A stretch of 64,000 bases of DNA from Bathynomus jamesi (taxonomy: Eukaryota; Arthropoda; Malacostraca; Isopoda; Cirolanidae), in contig JAJOZX010005514.1 of the NCBI GenBank assembly GCA_023014485.1, forward strand, positions 67,001 through 131,000. Reading direction: 5' to 3'. A program made the position numbers and the translations under genes. The notes beneath the pieces were generated by a model. The model was not told where the DNA came from and did no database searches. It worked only from the letters and a program-made list of their open reading frames with translations. Shown here piece after piece: positions 33,637 through 36,204 of the stretch (positions are counted from its first letter, which is position 1; the number at the start of each line of letters is the position of its first letter).

Positions 33637-35716
33637 TCACAACTTACAAGGATTTCCACATCATATTTGTGTTTTGGAAAATGATGCTCCGTAAAGTCTT
33701 TCCCAAGTAGTAGAAACAAGGCTTGCTGCTTCTGTTCGGACATTTGAGCTTTTAACACATGGCGAGGCAATGTTCGATTAATTTTCTCCATGACCTGAAT
33801 GTAAGTTAATCGTGTTAATGGTTAACGATGCTTTGATCACGGTAGATATTAACCATCTTTATTATTTTTAACTCGTTTGCTCTCTACAGAATTGTATTAA
33901 ATGTAGTTAGCGTCGTAGAGGTAACTTTACAGAAACACCAAATGTCCATAATATAATTAAAGATCTTAAAGTCTTTTCTGTGAGTTGTAAGATGATGATG
34001 ATGATGATGATTCCTCGAGTTTTGGAGCTATTGAAGAATAGGGACCCCAGCCTTCTTTAGTTAGCTTTATAAGGCTAACTAACGAAAATATAATGACCTA
34101 ACCTAACCAATCGTCAAGGGCGTACAGTTAACCTAACGATTAGTTAGGTTAGGTCGTGATATTTTCGTTAGTTAGCCTTATAAGCCTAACTAAAGAAGGC
34201 TGGGGTCCCTATTCTTCAATAGCTCCCGAGTTTTTTCTAAACCTAACCGAGATTGTGTAGTCTTAGCCCTCAACCGCTATCGTTATTTCTCAATCACGGT
34301 CACCGTGAAATTAAACTGATCGGGGTCCTCTCTGACCTTCACGAAAGCGGTTGAAGGCTAAATAGTTCAAAAGAGTTGTTCGATATATTTTTCCATCTTT
34401 GACTTTAAGGGATAATAGAGGGGAACTATCCCAAATTAGGGATGGGTGAAACATTATCAACACGCTCCCGCGTGTTAGGTTGTGGTAGGATAAGTTAAGA
34501 CATAATCAACCTAAATTAGGATAGGTTAGACATAATCTAACGCTACGTTAAACTTTCATCACGTGTTGTTAATGTAAGTTCCATTATACCCGGTTAGGTT
34601 TGGTTTGGAAATTAAAGTGTTTGGGTTAGTGCAAAAAACTTCTTTTTCTACGTGAAGGTCAAAATCCACCCGAAGAGGATGCCAGTGGGCACCGAAACTG
34701 TTGTGGAAATAAACTCTGTCTATTAGAGTGGGTTTTTATTATCATATGTTTGGGTTAGGTTAAGAATATCTATCGGGAGGTTTACTCTCACTCACCGTCA
34801 TTCCCATTCGATTCCGCGCCCAAGAATGGGAAAGTGAGAAAATGAGAATCTCGAACGAGACATTTTCAAATAGGTCTAGTCCCAATTCATGTCATTCTCA
34901 TTCTCATCCACGGCCTTTCCCACTTTGGTCCGGATTAGGTTACGATTAGGTTAAGTTAGGTTATGATTGGTTAGGATAGGAAAAGTTAGGTTCTTATTGG
35001 GTTTTGATTGGTTAAAATAAGTTAGGTTAGAAAATATTAAACATTCCCACTCAGCGCCGTTTCAGCGACGGAAACATTGTGTCCCAAATCGAGACACGCT
35101 TTTCTCAAATGTGGATTTTTTTCACTTTTGTTCATTCTCATTTGCGGACCACGAATGCGAATGAGAATGCCATTGAATGCGCAGTAAGCCAAATAATGTA
35201 TTGTGGGAAAAAACGTGGGGGAAATAAGACGTTGTGGCTACCTTATACAACAGCTAGCGTACAAATTGTAAATGCAGTTAATTAAAAGTTGTATAGTTGC
35301 AGTAGTTATTGACAGTTAATTAAAAGTTGTATAGTTGCAGTAGTTATTGAACCAAAAAAGAATAAGATTCTGAGATAGAAAATAGACTTTTAACTTACCT
35401 CTATGCAATTTGGATTAGGGAAAATTAGTTTTTTGTAGCAATCGTTCATCCATTTTCTAACGAAAGGTTCCTTGTTTTGCTCGAAATTTTCTGTTTCCTT
35501 CGCTTTTTCTTTTCCTTTGCGACTCTTTCCTTTATCTTCTGTCCCTTTACCTCCCGTGGCCTTGCTTCGCGTTTTGACATTTTTACTTTGCCTCAAGGTT
35601 CGTCCCATTATTCTTACGCTCTTTCTACACGAATTACACTTCCTCTTACACCGAGTATTGGACGATACACATGACCCTCGAAGGGTTGAAAGCGCATTAA
35701 ACAGATTTGCAAACAA
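1286..35716 (-). CDS. Gene 1: large multi-exon protein of unknown family with C2-like C-terminal region
   Basis: Nineteen exons on the minus strand join in phase, giving more than 1,000 residues with the 3' end beyond the left edge. In order: Lys/Arg-rich N-terminus; short helical exons; an acidic Ser/Asp run; a charged exon rich in Lys; a segment starting FEMSPP with a hydrophobic run; helical exons; a Trp-rich hydrophobic helical pair containing RKWIGQ and WAWDQIFL; a basic Ser/Pro linker; an acidic Pro linker; then beta-rich exons containing [21 protein letters not shown] and VSICVRLL. The last part reads like a C2-type sandwich. From memory it is reminiscent of the C-terminal region of CCDC17-like, probably ciliary, proteins, but I cannot confirm this. 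All borders used are GT-AG. Introns are 0.1-8 kb and full of transposons. Small exons could have been missed where phases are 0/0. Confidence 0.8.
1797..1878 (-). CDS. Gene 1 exon 18
   Basis: An 82-base exon between TTTTGCATTTCAG and CAT/GTAAGC. It enters in phase 2, completing a Ser codon with exon 17, and leaves in phase 0. It encodes an acidic, Asn/Glu-rich stretch ending NGSELH, probably a loop or linker. Confidence 0.75.
2117..2229 (-). CDS. Gene 1 exon 17
   Basis: It opens [15 protein letters not shown] and ends HYINMEGY, with acceptor TTCTTCTAAAG and donor TC/GTAAGC. It enters in phase 0 and leaves in phase 2. The YDPxPxYxxGYY pattern directly follows the C2-like strands of exon 16 and looks like a conserved family motif. 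Confidence 0.8.
2965..3530. other. Intron segment with unrecognised coding-like traces
   Basis: The plus strand has a 174-codon open frame from 3001 to 3525 with no recognisable domain. The minus strand shows broken frames, such as [16 protein letters not shown] and VEGTETLDR, that read like a decayed protein. I could not place either. It lies in the intron between exons 16 and 17. Confidence 0.25.
4121..4159. repeat. (TA)n microsatellite
   Basis: About 39 bases of perfect AT dinucleotide lie about 100 bases downstream of gene 1 exon 16. Between 2230 and 4120 the intron holds only AT-rich sequence and the unrecognised traces described separately. Confidence 0.95.
4261..4471 (-). CDS. Gene 1 exon 16 (C2-like strands)
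   Basis: A 211-base exon with acceptor ACTTCACCAG and donor AAA/GTTAGT. It enters in phase 2, completing a Lys codon, and leaves in phase 0. It starts [13 protein letters not shown] and contains [14 protein letters not shown] and [15 protein letters not shown]. Alternating hydrophobic strands with G-H-Q and the VRLL strand suggest the second half of a C2-type beta sandwich. Confidence 0.85.
4548..4720 (+). mobile_element. 5S-rRNA-like SINE, copy 1
   Basis: The head reads GATCAGCGAA-TGTTAAG, then ATTGGATGGGTGACTGC, in the order and spacing of the internal promoter half of 5S rRNA. A body containing CGACTCGTGGTTCGGATC and TGACCTTTGCCGTTACG follows. The same head and body recur at 31.03 kb and, reversed, at 39.5 kb. 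5S-headed SINEs are known as the SINE3 class; membership here is inferred from the motif order. Confidence 0.65.
4828..5557 (+). mobile_element. Tc1/mariner-type element with 146-bp inverted ends
   Basis: The ends CAGGGTGGGCCGAAAGTCTG... are inverted copies about 146 bases long, with about one mismatch, flanked by TA inside a (TA)n tract. Only a remnant of the transposase N-terminus lies inside. The catalytic half is deleted, so the copy must depend on a helper. It sits in the gene 1 intron between exons 15 and 16. Confidence 0.9.
5008..5359 (+). pseudogene. Mariner transposase N-terminal fragment
   Basis: The frame opens [18 protein letters not shown] and needs a one-base shift near 5080-5090. 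It then reads [28 protein letters not shown] and [12 protein letters not shown], a paired helix-turn-helix as in IS630/Tc1-type DNA-binding domains. It stops at HKFHP, before any DDE residues. It would bind the inverted ends; no catalytic domain remains. Confidence 0.8.
5844..5933 (-). CDS. Gene 1 exon 15
   Basis: A 90-base exon, acceptor ATCGAACAG, donor TCAAA/GTAAGT, entering and leaving in phase 2 with Lys codons split at both borders. It encodes [16 protein letters not shown] then [13 protein letters not shown], strands that fit the middle of a C2-like sandwich. It joins exon 14 and exon 16 in frame. Confidence 0.85.
6436..6536 (-). CDS. Gene 1 exon 14
   Basis: A 101-base exon, acceptor TTTCTTAAAG, donor TTTAA/GTAAGT, phase 0 in and phase 2 out. 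It encodes [17 protein letters not shown] and [13 protein letters not shown]. With exon 13 it forms the first strands of the C2-like region. Confidence 0.85.
6637..6875. repeat. Foldback element with AACCTAA core
   Basis: Inverted arms: AAATTTTTGGCACTTATTCC at the left and GGAATAAGTGCCAAATTTTT at the right. Inside is the recurrent core GATTAGGTTAAGTCATGATATTTTCGTT with its reverse complement. The same core occurs in foldback elements at 10.7, 11.6, 17.8, 21.7, 22.1, 23.2, 34.0 and 48.5 kb. Confidence 0.75.
7175..7202 (+). repeat. Short interstitial TTAGG run
   Basis: About five units of the arthropod telomere motif (GGTTA)n, then one variant unit. It is too short to be a telomere and is probably a fragment of a repeat family carrying such motifs. 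Confidence 0.7.
7288..8636 (-). mobile_element. Tc1/mariner-type element, near full length
   Basis: Related ends GGGCTCCAATAAACCTTA (left) and the reverse complement of TAAGGTTTTTTGGAACCCC (right) are flanked by TA. Between them the minus strand carries both ends of an IS630/Tc1-type transposase. It lies in the gene 1 intron between exons 13 and 14. Confidence 0.85.
7467..8491 (-). pseudogene. Tc1/mariner transposase, frameshifted in the middle
   Basis: The N-terminal frame (8491-8147) opens [17 protein letters not shown] and has [20 protein letters not shown], a helix-turn-helix, then [15 protein letters not shown]. The C-terminal frame (7862-7467) has [12 protein letters not shown] and [17 protein letters not shown], the second and third catalytic acidic positions of the DDE/D fold. 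Indels break the 7862-8147 stretch holding the first catalytic Asp, so the enzyme is not expressed intact. Length is near the usual 340 residues if the breaks are ignored. Confidence 0.85.
8788..8981 (-). CDS. Gene 1 exon 13
   Basis: A 194-base exon, acceptor TTTCTTTCAAAAG, donor AAG/GTGAGA, phase 1 in and phase 0 out. It starts with a Pro-rich linker ([19 protein letters not shown]) and ends in [21 protein letters not shown], which I read as the first strand of the C2-like region. Confidence 0.85.
9144..9185. repeat. Short tandem duplication
   Basis: ACTTACGTCACGTATCTACA occurs twice back to back in the intron between exons 12 and 13. Confidence 0.8.
9261..9392 (-). CDS. Gene 1 exon 12
   Basis: A 132-base exon, acceptor ATTTTTTTTCAG, donor GAAG/GTAACT, phase 1 at both borders. 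It encodes [19 protein letters not shown] then an acidic Pro/Asp/Glu run ending [10 protein letters not shown]. It is an unstructured acidic linker between the basic tail of exon 11 and the C2-like region. Confidence 0.85.
9731..9776. repeat. (TA)n(CA)n microsatellite at a SINE 3' end
   Basis: TA repeats followed by ACACACAC directly abut the 3' tail of the adjacent tRNA-derived SINE. Confidence 0.85.
9777..10061 (-). mobile_element. tRNA-derived SINE family 1, copy 1
   Basis: Read on the minus strand, the head GGTGGTGTAGTGATTAGCG is an A-box and GGGATCGAGACCC a B-box with tRNA spacing. A body of about 200 bases follows, with the tail AAAGCTTGACCTTCATCAGAATGAAC and then (CA)n(TA)n. The tail resembles the end of the CR1-like LINEs in this window. 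A second copy lies at 27.7-28.2 kb. Confidence 0.8.
10071..10113. repeat. (TA)n microsatellite
   Basis: About 43 bases of perfect TA dinucleotide next to the SINE head and the foldback arm starting at about 10139. Confidence 0.95.
10301..10525. mobile_element. Mariner-derived MITE
   Basis: Inverted ends CAGGGTAAGTCAAAAGTCTC and the reverse complement GAGACTTTTGACTCACCCTG are flanked by TA. The inside is a remnant of unrelated sequence with no intact frame. Confidence 0.9.
10640..10890. repeat. CCCGGTTAGGTCAA tandem units around a palindrome
   Basis: Units of about 22 bases, GCCCGGTTAGGTCAACTGAAT, run three to four times into a palindrome centred near 10760 (GTGATATTTTCGTTAG / TAACGAAAATATCAC), then repeat in reverse orientation. 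Confidence 0.8.
11105..11300 (-). pseudogene. Degenerate transposon-like protein fragment
   Basis: A minus-strand frame reads [19 protein letters not shown] and then [12 protein letters not shown], a charged helical segment of a type I associate with multi-copy arthropod transposon proteins. The longer overlapping frame, 11114-11524, is low-complexity and is probably not the coding one. The family is not identified. Confidence 0.3.
11599..11793. mobile_element. Palindromic foldback MITE, copy 1
   Basis: The ends ATCACATGAAGATCAGGG and CCCTGAGCTTCAGGTGAT are inverted. Next comes CCCCCAGCCTTCTTTAGTTAG on both arms, then TTATAAGGCTAACTAACG, and a centre with AACCTAACCAATCGTTAGG. The element is almost fully palindromic. 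Copies lie at 11.97/17.2, 21.7, 22.1, 34.0 and 48.5 kb. Confidence 0.85.
12124..12582 (-). repeat. Gypsy element 3' LTR
   Basis: A 459-base terminal repeat starting TGTTGG and ending CTACA as read on the plus strand. It is identical to the other LTR by eye except for a five-base AATAA indel near 12,430. A G-rich polypurine tract (GGTGGGGGAGTG on the minus strand) abuts its inner edge. Confidence 0.9.
12606..14062 (-). pseudogene. Gypsy pol: RNase H end and integrase
   Basis: From 14062 the frame gives the RNase H signature CVFTDHKPL. It then gives the integrase zinc-binding H-H-C-C region ([10 protein letters not shown]) and the catalytic core with D in HVDIVGPL, D in ITDQGRQFE and E in NGLVERFHR, the DD35E set. 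After a frameshift near 12,950 the GPY/F-type C-terminus follows ([19 protein letters not shown]). Integrase inserts the cDNA into host DNA. The domains are complete but lie in two frames. Confidence 0.9.
13960..14553 (-). pseudogene. Gypsy pol: RT thumb/connection and RNase H start
   Basis: The frame reads [19 protein letters not shown], the RT connection typical of Gypsy elements, then [16 protein letters not shown], the first catalytic Asp region of RNase H, and ends [11 protein letters not shown]. Frameshifts separate it from the RT above (near 14,500) and the RNase H end below (near 14,063). RNase H removes the RNA strand during reverse transcription. Confidence 0.88.
14466..15678 (-). 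pseudogene. Gypsy pol: protease and reverse transcriptase
   Basis: The first frame carries the aspartic protease motif [14 protein letters not shown] near 15,550. A shift near 15,115 leads into the reverse transcriptase, with [40 protein letters not shown] and the catalytic YIDD box near 14,655, then LEFLGHTIS. Protease cleaves the polyprotein; RT copies RNA to DNA. The catalytic residues are all present, but the frame is interrupted at least once. Confidence 0.9.
15627..16391 (-). CDS. Gypsy gag
   Basis: A single open frame of 254 residues starts [19 protein letters not shown] and contains [11 protein letters not shown], a capsid signature of Gypsy gags, then LRAMQCALG and [15 protein letters not shown]. 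An Arg/Ser-rich C-terminus carries a cysteine-histidine knuckle-like [18 protein letters not shown]. Gag forms the particle shell and binds the RNA. It overlaps the protease frame by about 50 bases, so pol may be made by frameshifting. It is intact, unlike pol. Confidence 0.88.
   Translation of the reverse strand: MPDDAGAISHLSVKLPVFWPGDPFIWFHQVESQFNLGRITASRTKYDHVLSSLPASIISEVRDVIVSTSTSEDPYNDLKSAILCRTTVSEREKLHQLISKEELGDRKPTQMLRAMQCALGERAQTFDKDIFRQLFLQKLPPSAQRVLATMDPATPVDKLAETADKVVEIDTAPVNNVNTQSELELKVKELSQRLNHVCSLLQNQRQRSHSRSRFTKRHRSSSGKICFYHSKFGKKARKCISPCNFSSENPSSES
16501..16709 (-). repeat. 53-base tandem repeat in the Gypsy leader
   Basis: About four copies of a 53-base unit begin GGCACGA at 16501, 16554, 16607 and 16660, with CAGTCTGGTCCTAGTCG in each. 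They sit between the 5' LTR and gag, where packaging or regulatory signals usually lie. Confidence 0.88.
16732..17195 (-). repeat. Gypsy element 5' LTR
   Basis: A 464-base terminal repeat that pairs with the LTR at 12.1 kb. On the minus strand it is the upstream LTR and would hold the element promoter. It is directly followed by TTAG, the target duplication. Confidence 0.9.
17316..17421 (-). CDS. Gene 1 exon 11
   Basis: A 106-base exon, acceptor TATTATTTTCAAAG, donor TCGG/GTAAGA, phase 0 in and phase 1 out. It encodes a basic Ser/Pro/Lys linker starting [16 protein letters not shown] and ending NLLKPKWS. The next exon follows about 8 kb downstream, across the Gypsy and foldback insertions. 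Confidence 0.82.
17530..18210. mobile_element. Foldback element with GTTAGGTCAATTGAATGC array
   Basis: Arms ACAAAAACTCACCAGACAAAT...CACTCTAGTCTAGATC and the reverse complement (18.05-18.2 kb) are inverted. The loop holds about seven 21-base units GAATGCyrGGTTAGGTCAATT from 17,680 to 17,830 and the CGTGATATTTTCGTT core. Confidence 0.75.
18224..18664. mobile_element. hAT-type MITE
   Basis: The ends CAGGGGTTCCCAAA and TTTGGGAATCCCTG are inverted, the usual form of hAT miniature elements. The flanks TTCCTAAAC and TTTCTAAAC suggest an imperfect eight-base target duplication. It contains several GGGTCGAT repeats and no frame. Confidence 0.75.
18745..18885 (-). CDS. Gene 1 exon 10
   Basis: Acceptor CTCTTCTTTTTAG, phase 0. 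It encodes [20 protein letters not shown] then [14 protein letters not shown]. The donor is less certain: GGA/GTAGCT (used here) or TTC/GTAGCC, both leaving in phase 0; the frame closes about 20 bases further on. It follows exon 9 in phase. Confidence 0.75.
19028..19105. repeat. (TA)n(GA)n compound microsatellite
   Basis: About 43 bases of TA run directly into about 34 bases of GA. The same compound order occurs at 30.6, 50.9 and 57.8 kb. Confidence 0.95.
19242..19403 (-). CDS. Gene 1 exon 9 (Trp-rich helical segment)
   Basis: A 162-base exon, acceptor GGTGTTTGCAG, donor AAG/GTGACG, phase 0 at both ends. It encodes [20 protein letters not shown], then [15 protein letters not shown] and IKPWMLRAS. 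Hydrophobic helices with two Trp residues and a WDQxFL motif resemble the late helices of TBC-like folds. That is an impression, not an assignment. Confidence 0.88.
19740..19806. other. G-run and single mariner-like end
   Basis: A G homopolymer of about 14 bases is followed by CCCAGACTTTTTGCCCACCCTA, an isolated copy of a mariner inverted end. No partner end is seen nearby, so this is a decayed relic. Confidence 0.5.
19871..20029 (-). CDS. Gene 1 exon 8
   Basis: A 159-base exon, acceptor TTAACTTTTCGTAG, donor CAG/GTAAGA, phase 0 at both ends. It encodes [18 protein letters not shown], then [19 protein letters not shown], running straight into the hydrophobic exon 9. The splice sites are strong and the frame is clean. 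Confidence 0.9.
20346..20392. repeat. (TA)n microsatellite
   Basis: About 47 bases of TA abut the left end of the Penelope-like element. Confidence 0.95.
20425..20500 (-). ncRNA. Hammerhead ribozyme-like motif (left copy)
   Basis: On the minus strand CTGATGATGGAAA is followed, after a short loop, by TTTTCCGAAACGTC. CTGATGA and GAAA are the two conserved core boxes, GGAAA/TTTCC forms stem II, and GTC is the cleavage triplet. Stem III is minimal, as known for Penelope ribozymes. Confidence 0.65.
20576..20880 (+). pseudogene. Penelope GIY-YIG endonuclease fragment
   Basis: The frame contains [19 protein letters not shown] then [17 protein letters not shown]. This matches the GIY-YIG core of Penelope-like elements: the YIGST box, an Arg, the EH pair and a following Arg. 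The upstream reverse transcriptase is absent. Further C-terminal remnants continue in other frames to about 20,970. The endonuclease nicks target DNA during retrotransposition. Confidence 0.8.
21305..21375 (+). ncRNA. Hammerhead ribozyme-like motif (right copy)
   Basis: CACTGATGATGGAAATTG then AACTTTTCCGAAACGTC lies on the plus strand, the mirror of the left copy. The core boxes CTGATGA and GAAA and stem II are preserved. Confidence 0.65.
21660..22115. mobile_element. Foldback arms (GGATCTTTTCC family) enclosing a MITE
   Basis: TTTTCCGTTTGACTGCCGCC-ATTGAAAC at 21.67 kb and its reverse complement at 22.08 kb frame the palindromic MITE copy 3. The end motif GGATCTTTTCC is shared with the large foldback at 10.14 kb. 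Confidence 0.7.
21707..21894. mobile_element. Palindromic foldback MITE, copy 3
   Basis: The same palindrome as copy 1. The right end CTGATCTTCAGGTGATCC is intact and the left end is truncated to GTGCCCCCAGCC. The centre has AACCTAACCAATCGTTAGG and its inverse. Confidence 0.85.
22122..22321. mobile_element. Palindromic foldback MITE, copy 4
   Basis: Full-length palindrome with both ends, GGATCACCTGAAGATCAGG and TGATCTTCAGGTGATCC, lying 230 bases from copy 3. Confidence 0.88.
22650..22831 (-). CDS. Gene 1 exon 7
   Basis: A 182-base exon, acceptor TTTATCGTCAG, donor CCATTG/GTGAGA, phase 1 in and phase 0 out. It encodes [19 protein letters not shown], then [20 protein letters not shown] and SNKAKPL, a run of amphipathic helices. 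An alternative read-through would stop 18 codons later, at HSSI; I prefer splicing because the donor is strong and exon 8 joins in phase. Confidence 0.87.
22999..23505. mobile_element. Foldback element with CCAAGAATAAGCACC repeats
   Basis: Left: GGAGTAATCCAAGAATAAGC and two further CCAAGAAAAAGCACCCC units. Right: GGGTGCTTATTCTTGGATTG, inverted. The centre (23.22-23.37 kb) has the GTTAGGTTAAGTCGTGATA core shared with other foldbacks. Confidence 0.75.
23775..23954. mobile_element. hAT-type MITE with perfect target duplication
   Basis: The ends CACTGCTTCTCAG and TTTGAGAAACACTG are inverted. ATCTAGTA is duplicated exactly on both sides, the eight-base signature of hAT insertion. The interior carries GGGTCGCGACCC-like runs and no frame. 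Confidence 0.88.
24015..24205 (-). mobile_element. tRNA-derived SINE family 2, copy 1
   Basis: On the minus strand it reads CCGCCCGGTAGCTCAGTGG, a clear tRNA 5' end with A-box, then CTCTGATTTGCTCCC as a worn B-box, CTGGCTCCTGCG, and a tail with GGTGACCCTTGGGG and CACGATG. The same order occurs on the plus strand at 46.26 kb. Confidence 0.75.
24587..24808 (+). mobile_element. tRNA-type SINE with 15-base target duplication
   Basis: The head contains GTGGGTTCGAACCCCAGTG, a perfect B-box, followed by a body of about 150 bases ending GGATTTTACCTTA. The exact 15-mer CCTTAACAACTGGAA flanks both ends (24572-24586 and 24809-24823), the hallmark of LINE-driven retroposition. Confidence 0.88.
24944..25115 (-). 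CDS. Gene 1 exon 6
   Basis: A 172-base exon, acceptor TGTATTTAG, donor CTG/GTAAAA, phase 0 in and phase 1 out. It encodes [19 protein letters not shown], then [15 protein letters not shown] and [16 protein letters not shown]. It is probably a folded segment with a short hydrophobic strand or helix. It joins exons 5 and 7 in frame. Confidence 0.87.
25236..25464 (-). CDS. Gene 1 exon 5
   Basis: A 229-base exon, acceptor TTTTACCTTCTTCGCAG, donor GAG/GTACGA, phase 2 in and phase 0 out. It encodes [20 protein letters not shown], then [15 protein letters not shown] and [10 protein letters not shown], mostly charged helix. The first bases complete the Ile codon left open by exon 4. Confidence 0.85.
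26516..26733 (-). CDS. Gene 1 exon 4 (acidic segment)
   Basis: A 218-base exon, acceptor TTTACTTGTAG, donor AAAT/GTAAGA, phase 0 in and phase 2 out. It encodes [18 protein letters not shown], an Asp/Ser run ([18 protein letters not shown]), then [15 protein letters not shown]. The acidic stretch is probably disordered. Confidence 0.85.
26961..27547. mobile_element. Foldback element with a TTAGG-type core
   Basis: Arms ACTGTAAAAGCCCGACGAG...GGTAAATCTT and the inverse CTCGTCGGGCTTTTACAG (27.53 kb) match over about 180 bases. Each arm carries several ATTTACCA/TGGTAAAT units. In the loop, six CCTAA units (27,170-27,200) are arthropod telomere-type repeats. Confidence 0.82.
27575..27636 (-). mobile_element. 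CR1-like LINE 3' tail fragment
   Basis: On the minus strand GGGGTCACCAGCTTGACCTC then CTGAAGAGAGACCAACGCAC resembles the tail at 48.2 kb on the plus strand. A (TA)n array abuts it. Confidence 0.55.
27637..27679. repeat. (TA)n microsatellite
   Basis: About 43 bases of TA lie between a LINE tail and the tail of SINE family 1, copy 2. Confidence 0.95.
27690..28160 (-). mobile_element. tRNA-derived SINE family 1, copy 2, with nested hAT MITE
   Basis: The same head (GTGGTGCAGTGGTTAGCG), B-box region (GGGATTGAAACCC) and tail (AAAGCTTGACCTTCGTCAG) as the copy at 9.8 kb. It is interrupted by a 192-base hAT MITE; removing that restores the alignment. Confidence 0.82.
27806..27997. mobile_element. 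hAT-type MITE nested in a SINE
   Basis: Inverted ends CAGGGGTCACCAACCT and AGGTTGGTGATCCCTG. The exact eight-base duplication GTCTAGGC lies at 27798-27805 and 27998-28005. No frame inside. Confidence 0.93.
28161..28233. repeat. (TA)n(TG)n compound microsatellite
   Basis: About 42 bases of TA run into about 30 bases of GT, next to the SINE head. Confidence 0.95.
28274..28405 (-). CDS. Gene 1 exon 3b
   Basis: A 132-base exon, acceptor CTGTTTTTTTTTCAG, donor CAA/GTAGGA, phase 0 at both ends. It encodes [20 protein letters not shown], then [14 protein letters not shown] and LDAFEQ. Reading through the donor would give PHQAPVKK and a stop; that alternative end is possible but less likely because exon 4 joins in phase. 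Confidence 0.82.
28436..28937. mobile_element. hAT-type MITE made of TATTAC repeats
   Basis: Ends CAGACATGGGGT and ACCCAATGTCTG, with the exact duplication ATCCAAGT on both sides. The interior is largely CTATTACTATTAC triplet-like repeats in both orientations, giving spurious Leu/Tyr-rich open frames. Confidence 0.9.
29315..29450. mobile_element. Short hAT-type MITE in a (TA)n tract
   Basis: Inverted ends TAGTGGTGCACCGATTAATC and its near reverse complement. The interior repeats CCGATTAATCGGC. Both flanks are (TA)n, so a duplication cannot be scored. Confidence 0.75.
29904..29993 (-). CDS. Gene 1 exon 3a
   Basis: A 90-base exon, acceptor TATTGTACCTTCAAAG, donor GAG/GTTAGT, phase 0 at both ends. 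It encodes [17 protein letters not shown] then NEALLRTME, a charged helix. It is short, so its reality rests on splice sites, phase and composition. Confidence 0.75.
30065..30164. repeat. Two (TA)n microsatellites
   Basis: TA arrays at about 30065-30110 and 30138-30164 are separated by CACGTGTTACTTTTGTG. I see no gene from 30,170 to 30,600 beyond AT-rich sequence and a GC-richer patch near 30,400-30,540. Confidence 0.9.
30602..30694. repeat. (CA)n(TA)n(GA)n compound microsatellite
   Basis: Three dinucleotide blocks follow one another without a gap. Just downstream, ACAGGGTGATTCAAATG at 30,725 looks like a lone mariner end. Confidence 0.93.
31025..31184 (+). mobile_element. 5S-rRNA-like SINE, copy 2
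   Basis: GGTTAAGCGTCATTGGGTTT then TAAATGGGTGACCG in 5S order, followed by the shared body ATGTAGCGACCCATGATTCG and ATGACCTTTGATGTTACG. Confidence 0.65.
31245..31830 (+). repeat. Direct duplication inside the LINE
   Basis: 31245-31375 and 31699-31829 share GAACTCCGGGTGGCAAGCC, AAGGAGTTCTTCAGTTATG and AGAAAGCCCATTAGAAGC in the same order. The first copy therefore precedes its natural place, suggesting a rearranged 5' end. Confidence 0.85.
31297..33386 (+). pseudogene. CR1-like LINE reverse transcriptase
   Basis: Segments in order: [39 protein letters not shown] and PGNYRLISL. Then come [13 protein letters not shown], the first catalytic Asp region, and [30 protein letters not shown] near 32,640 is the catalytic FADD box, followed by EKDLGVLIS and the C-terminal [18 protein letters not shown] and [13 protein letters not shown]. 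These define a CR1/Jockey-type reverse transcriptase. At least four frame breaks and a stop interrupt it. RT copies element RNA at nicked chromosomal DNA. Confidence 0.88.
33546..33637. repeat. (CA)n(TA)n microsatellite at a LINE 3' end
   Basis: CT-rich and CA repeats, then TA arrays with two TAAT breaks. It abuts exon 2 of gene 1 by about 10 bases. Confidence 0.93.
33648..33794 (-). CDS. Gene 1 exon 2
   Basis: A 147-base exon, acceptor CTTACATTCAG, donor CTT/GTAAGT (optimal), phase 0 at both ends. It encodes [18 protein letters not shown], then [19 protein letters not shown] and DVEIL. It is mostly helical and basic. A (TA)n array begins only a few bases inside the downstream intron. Confidence 0.87.
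34014..34232. mobile_element. Palindromic foldback MITE, copy 5 (variant ends)
   Basis: Outer arms CTCGAGTTTTGGAGCTATTG and the inverse CAATAGCTCCCGAG replace the usual GGATCACCTGAAG ends. Inside, GGACCCCAGCCTTCTTTAG and the AACCTAACCAATCGTC core match the other copies. Confidence 0.82.
34667..34746 (+). mobile_element. Penelope-type terminal repeat fragment, family B (copy 2)
   Basis: CCGAAGAGGATGCCAGTGGGC, then CGAAACTGTTGTGG and AAATAAACTCTGTCTATTAG, as at 0.9 kb. Confidence 0.4.
34925..35035 (+). repeat. Degenerate TTAGG-type repeat stretch
   Basis: Repeated variants of GGTTAGG, GGTTACGATTAGG and AAGTTAGG over about 110 bases. Similar scattered motifs run from 34,480. It is not a true telomere array. 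Confidence 0.6.
35275..35350. repeat. Tandem duplication near gene 1 exon 1
   Basis: CAGTTAATTAAAAGTTGTAT, followed by AGTTGCAGTAGTTATTGA, occurs twice in a row in the first intron, just downstream of the exon 1 donor. Confidence 0.8.
35399..35716 (-). CDS. Gene 1 exon 1 (N-terminus)
   Basis: An open frame ending in the strong donor GAG/GTAAGT, phase 0. Two starts are possible: 35716 ([15 protein letters not shown]) or 35608 ([15 protein letters not shown]). The second opens directly into the Lys/Arg/Gly-rich stretch that continues to [19 protein letters not shown] and NPNCIE, and I prefer it. The N-terminus is basic and probably disordered. No promoter element is convincing upstream. Confidence 0.78.
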
Positions 35717-36204
35717 ACTCCGAGCAATGTAATTGCTCGAAATGTCACGAGATTAATGTGGCTGTATAATTCTTCTCTTTACATTTCAATAACTGCTATA
35801 TATTTATTCGCACGTAAACAAACGGACATTTATTATGTTGATAGATATCAGCGAGTGAGTATGAAGTGCCAACTGCAAAGAATGAATGATGTTGACTGTG
35901 AGTGATGCGTAAAATCAATTGTAACTTAGCCACGAATGCACCTATATTTTATGCGCATAGCAACGTGTTCTTAAACTAGTTTGGAATGTCAGTGTTCTAC
36001 AGATAAAGGTAAATATAATTAACATCTTTTTTTCATGAAAAGTATTTACAATGTCGAGGTTCATGATTGGTTGTTTACAGAGTTTGCGCAAATTTTAAAA
36101 CTTGTTTGATAATAATGGTTCGTATTTTAAGTTAAAACTTGTAATATATCACTTGCATTCAGTGATTCTGTGTATGACAGCAATATATATATATATTATA
36201 TATA

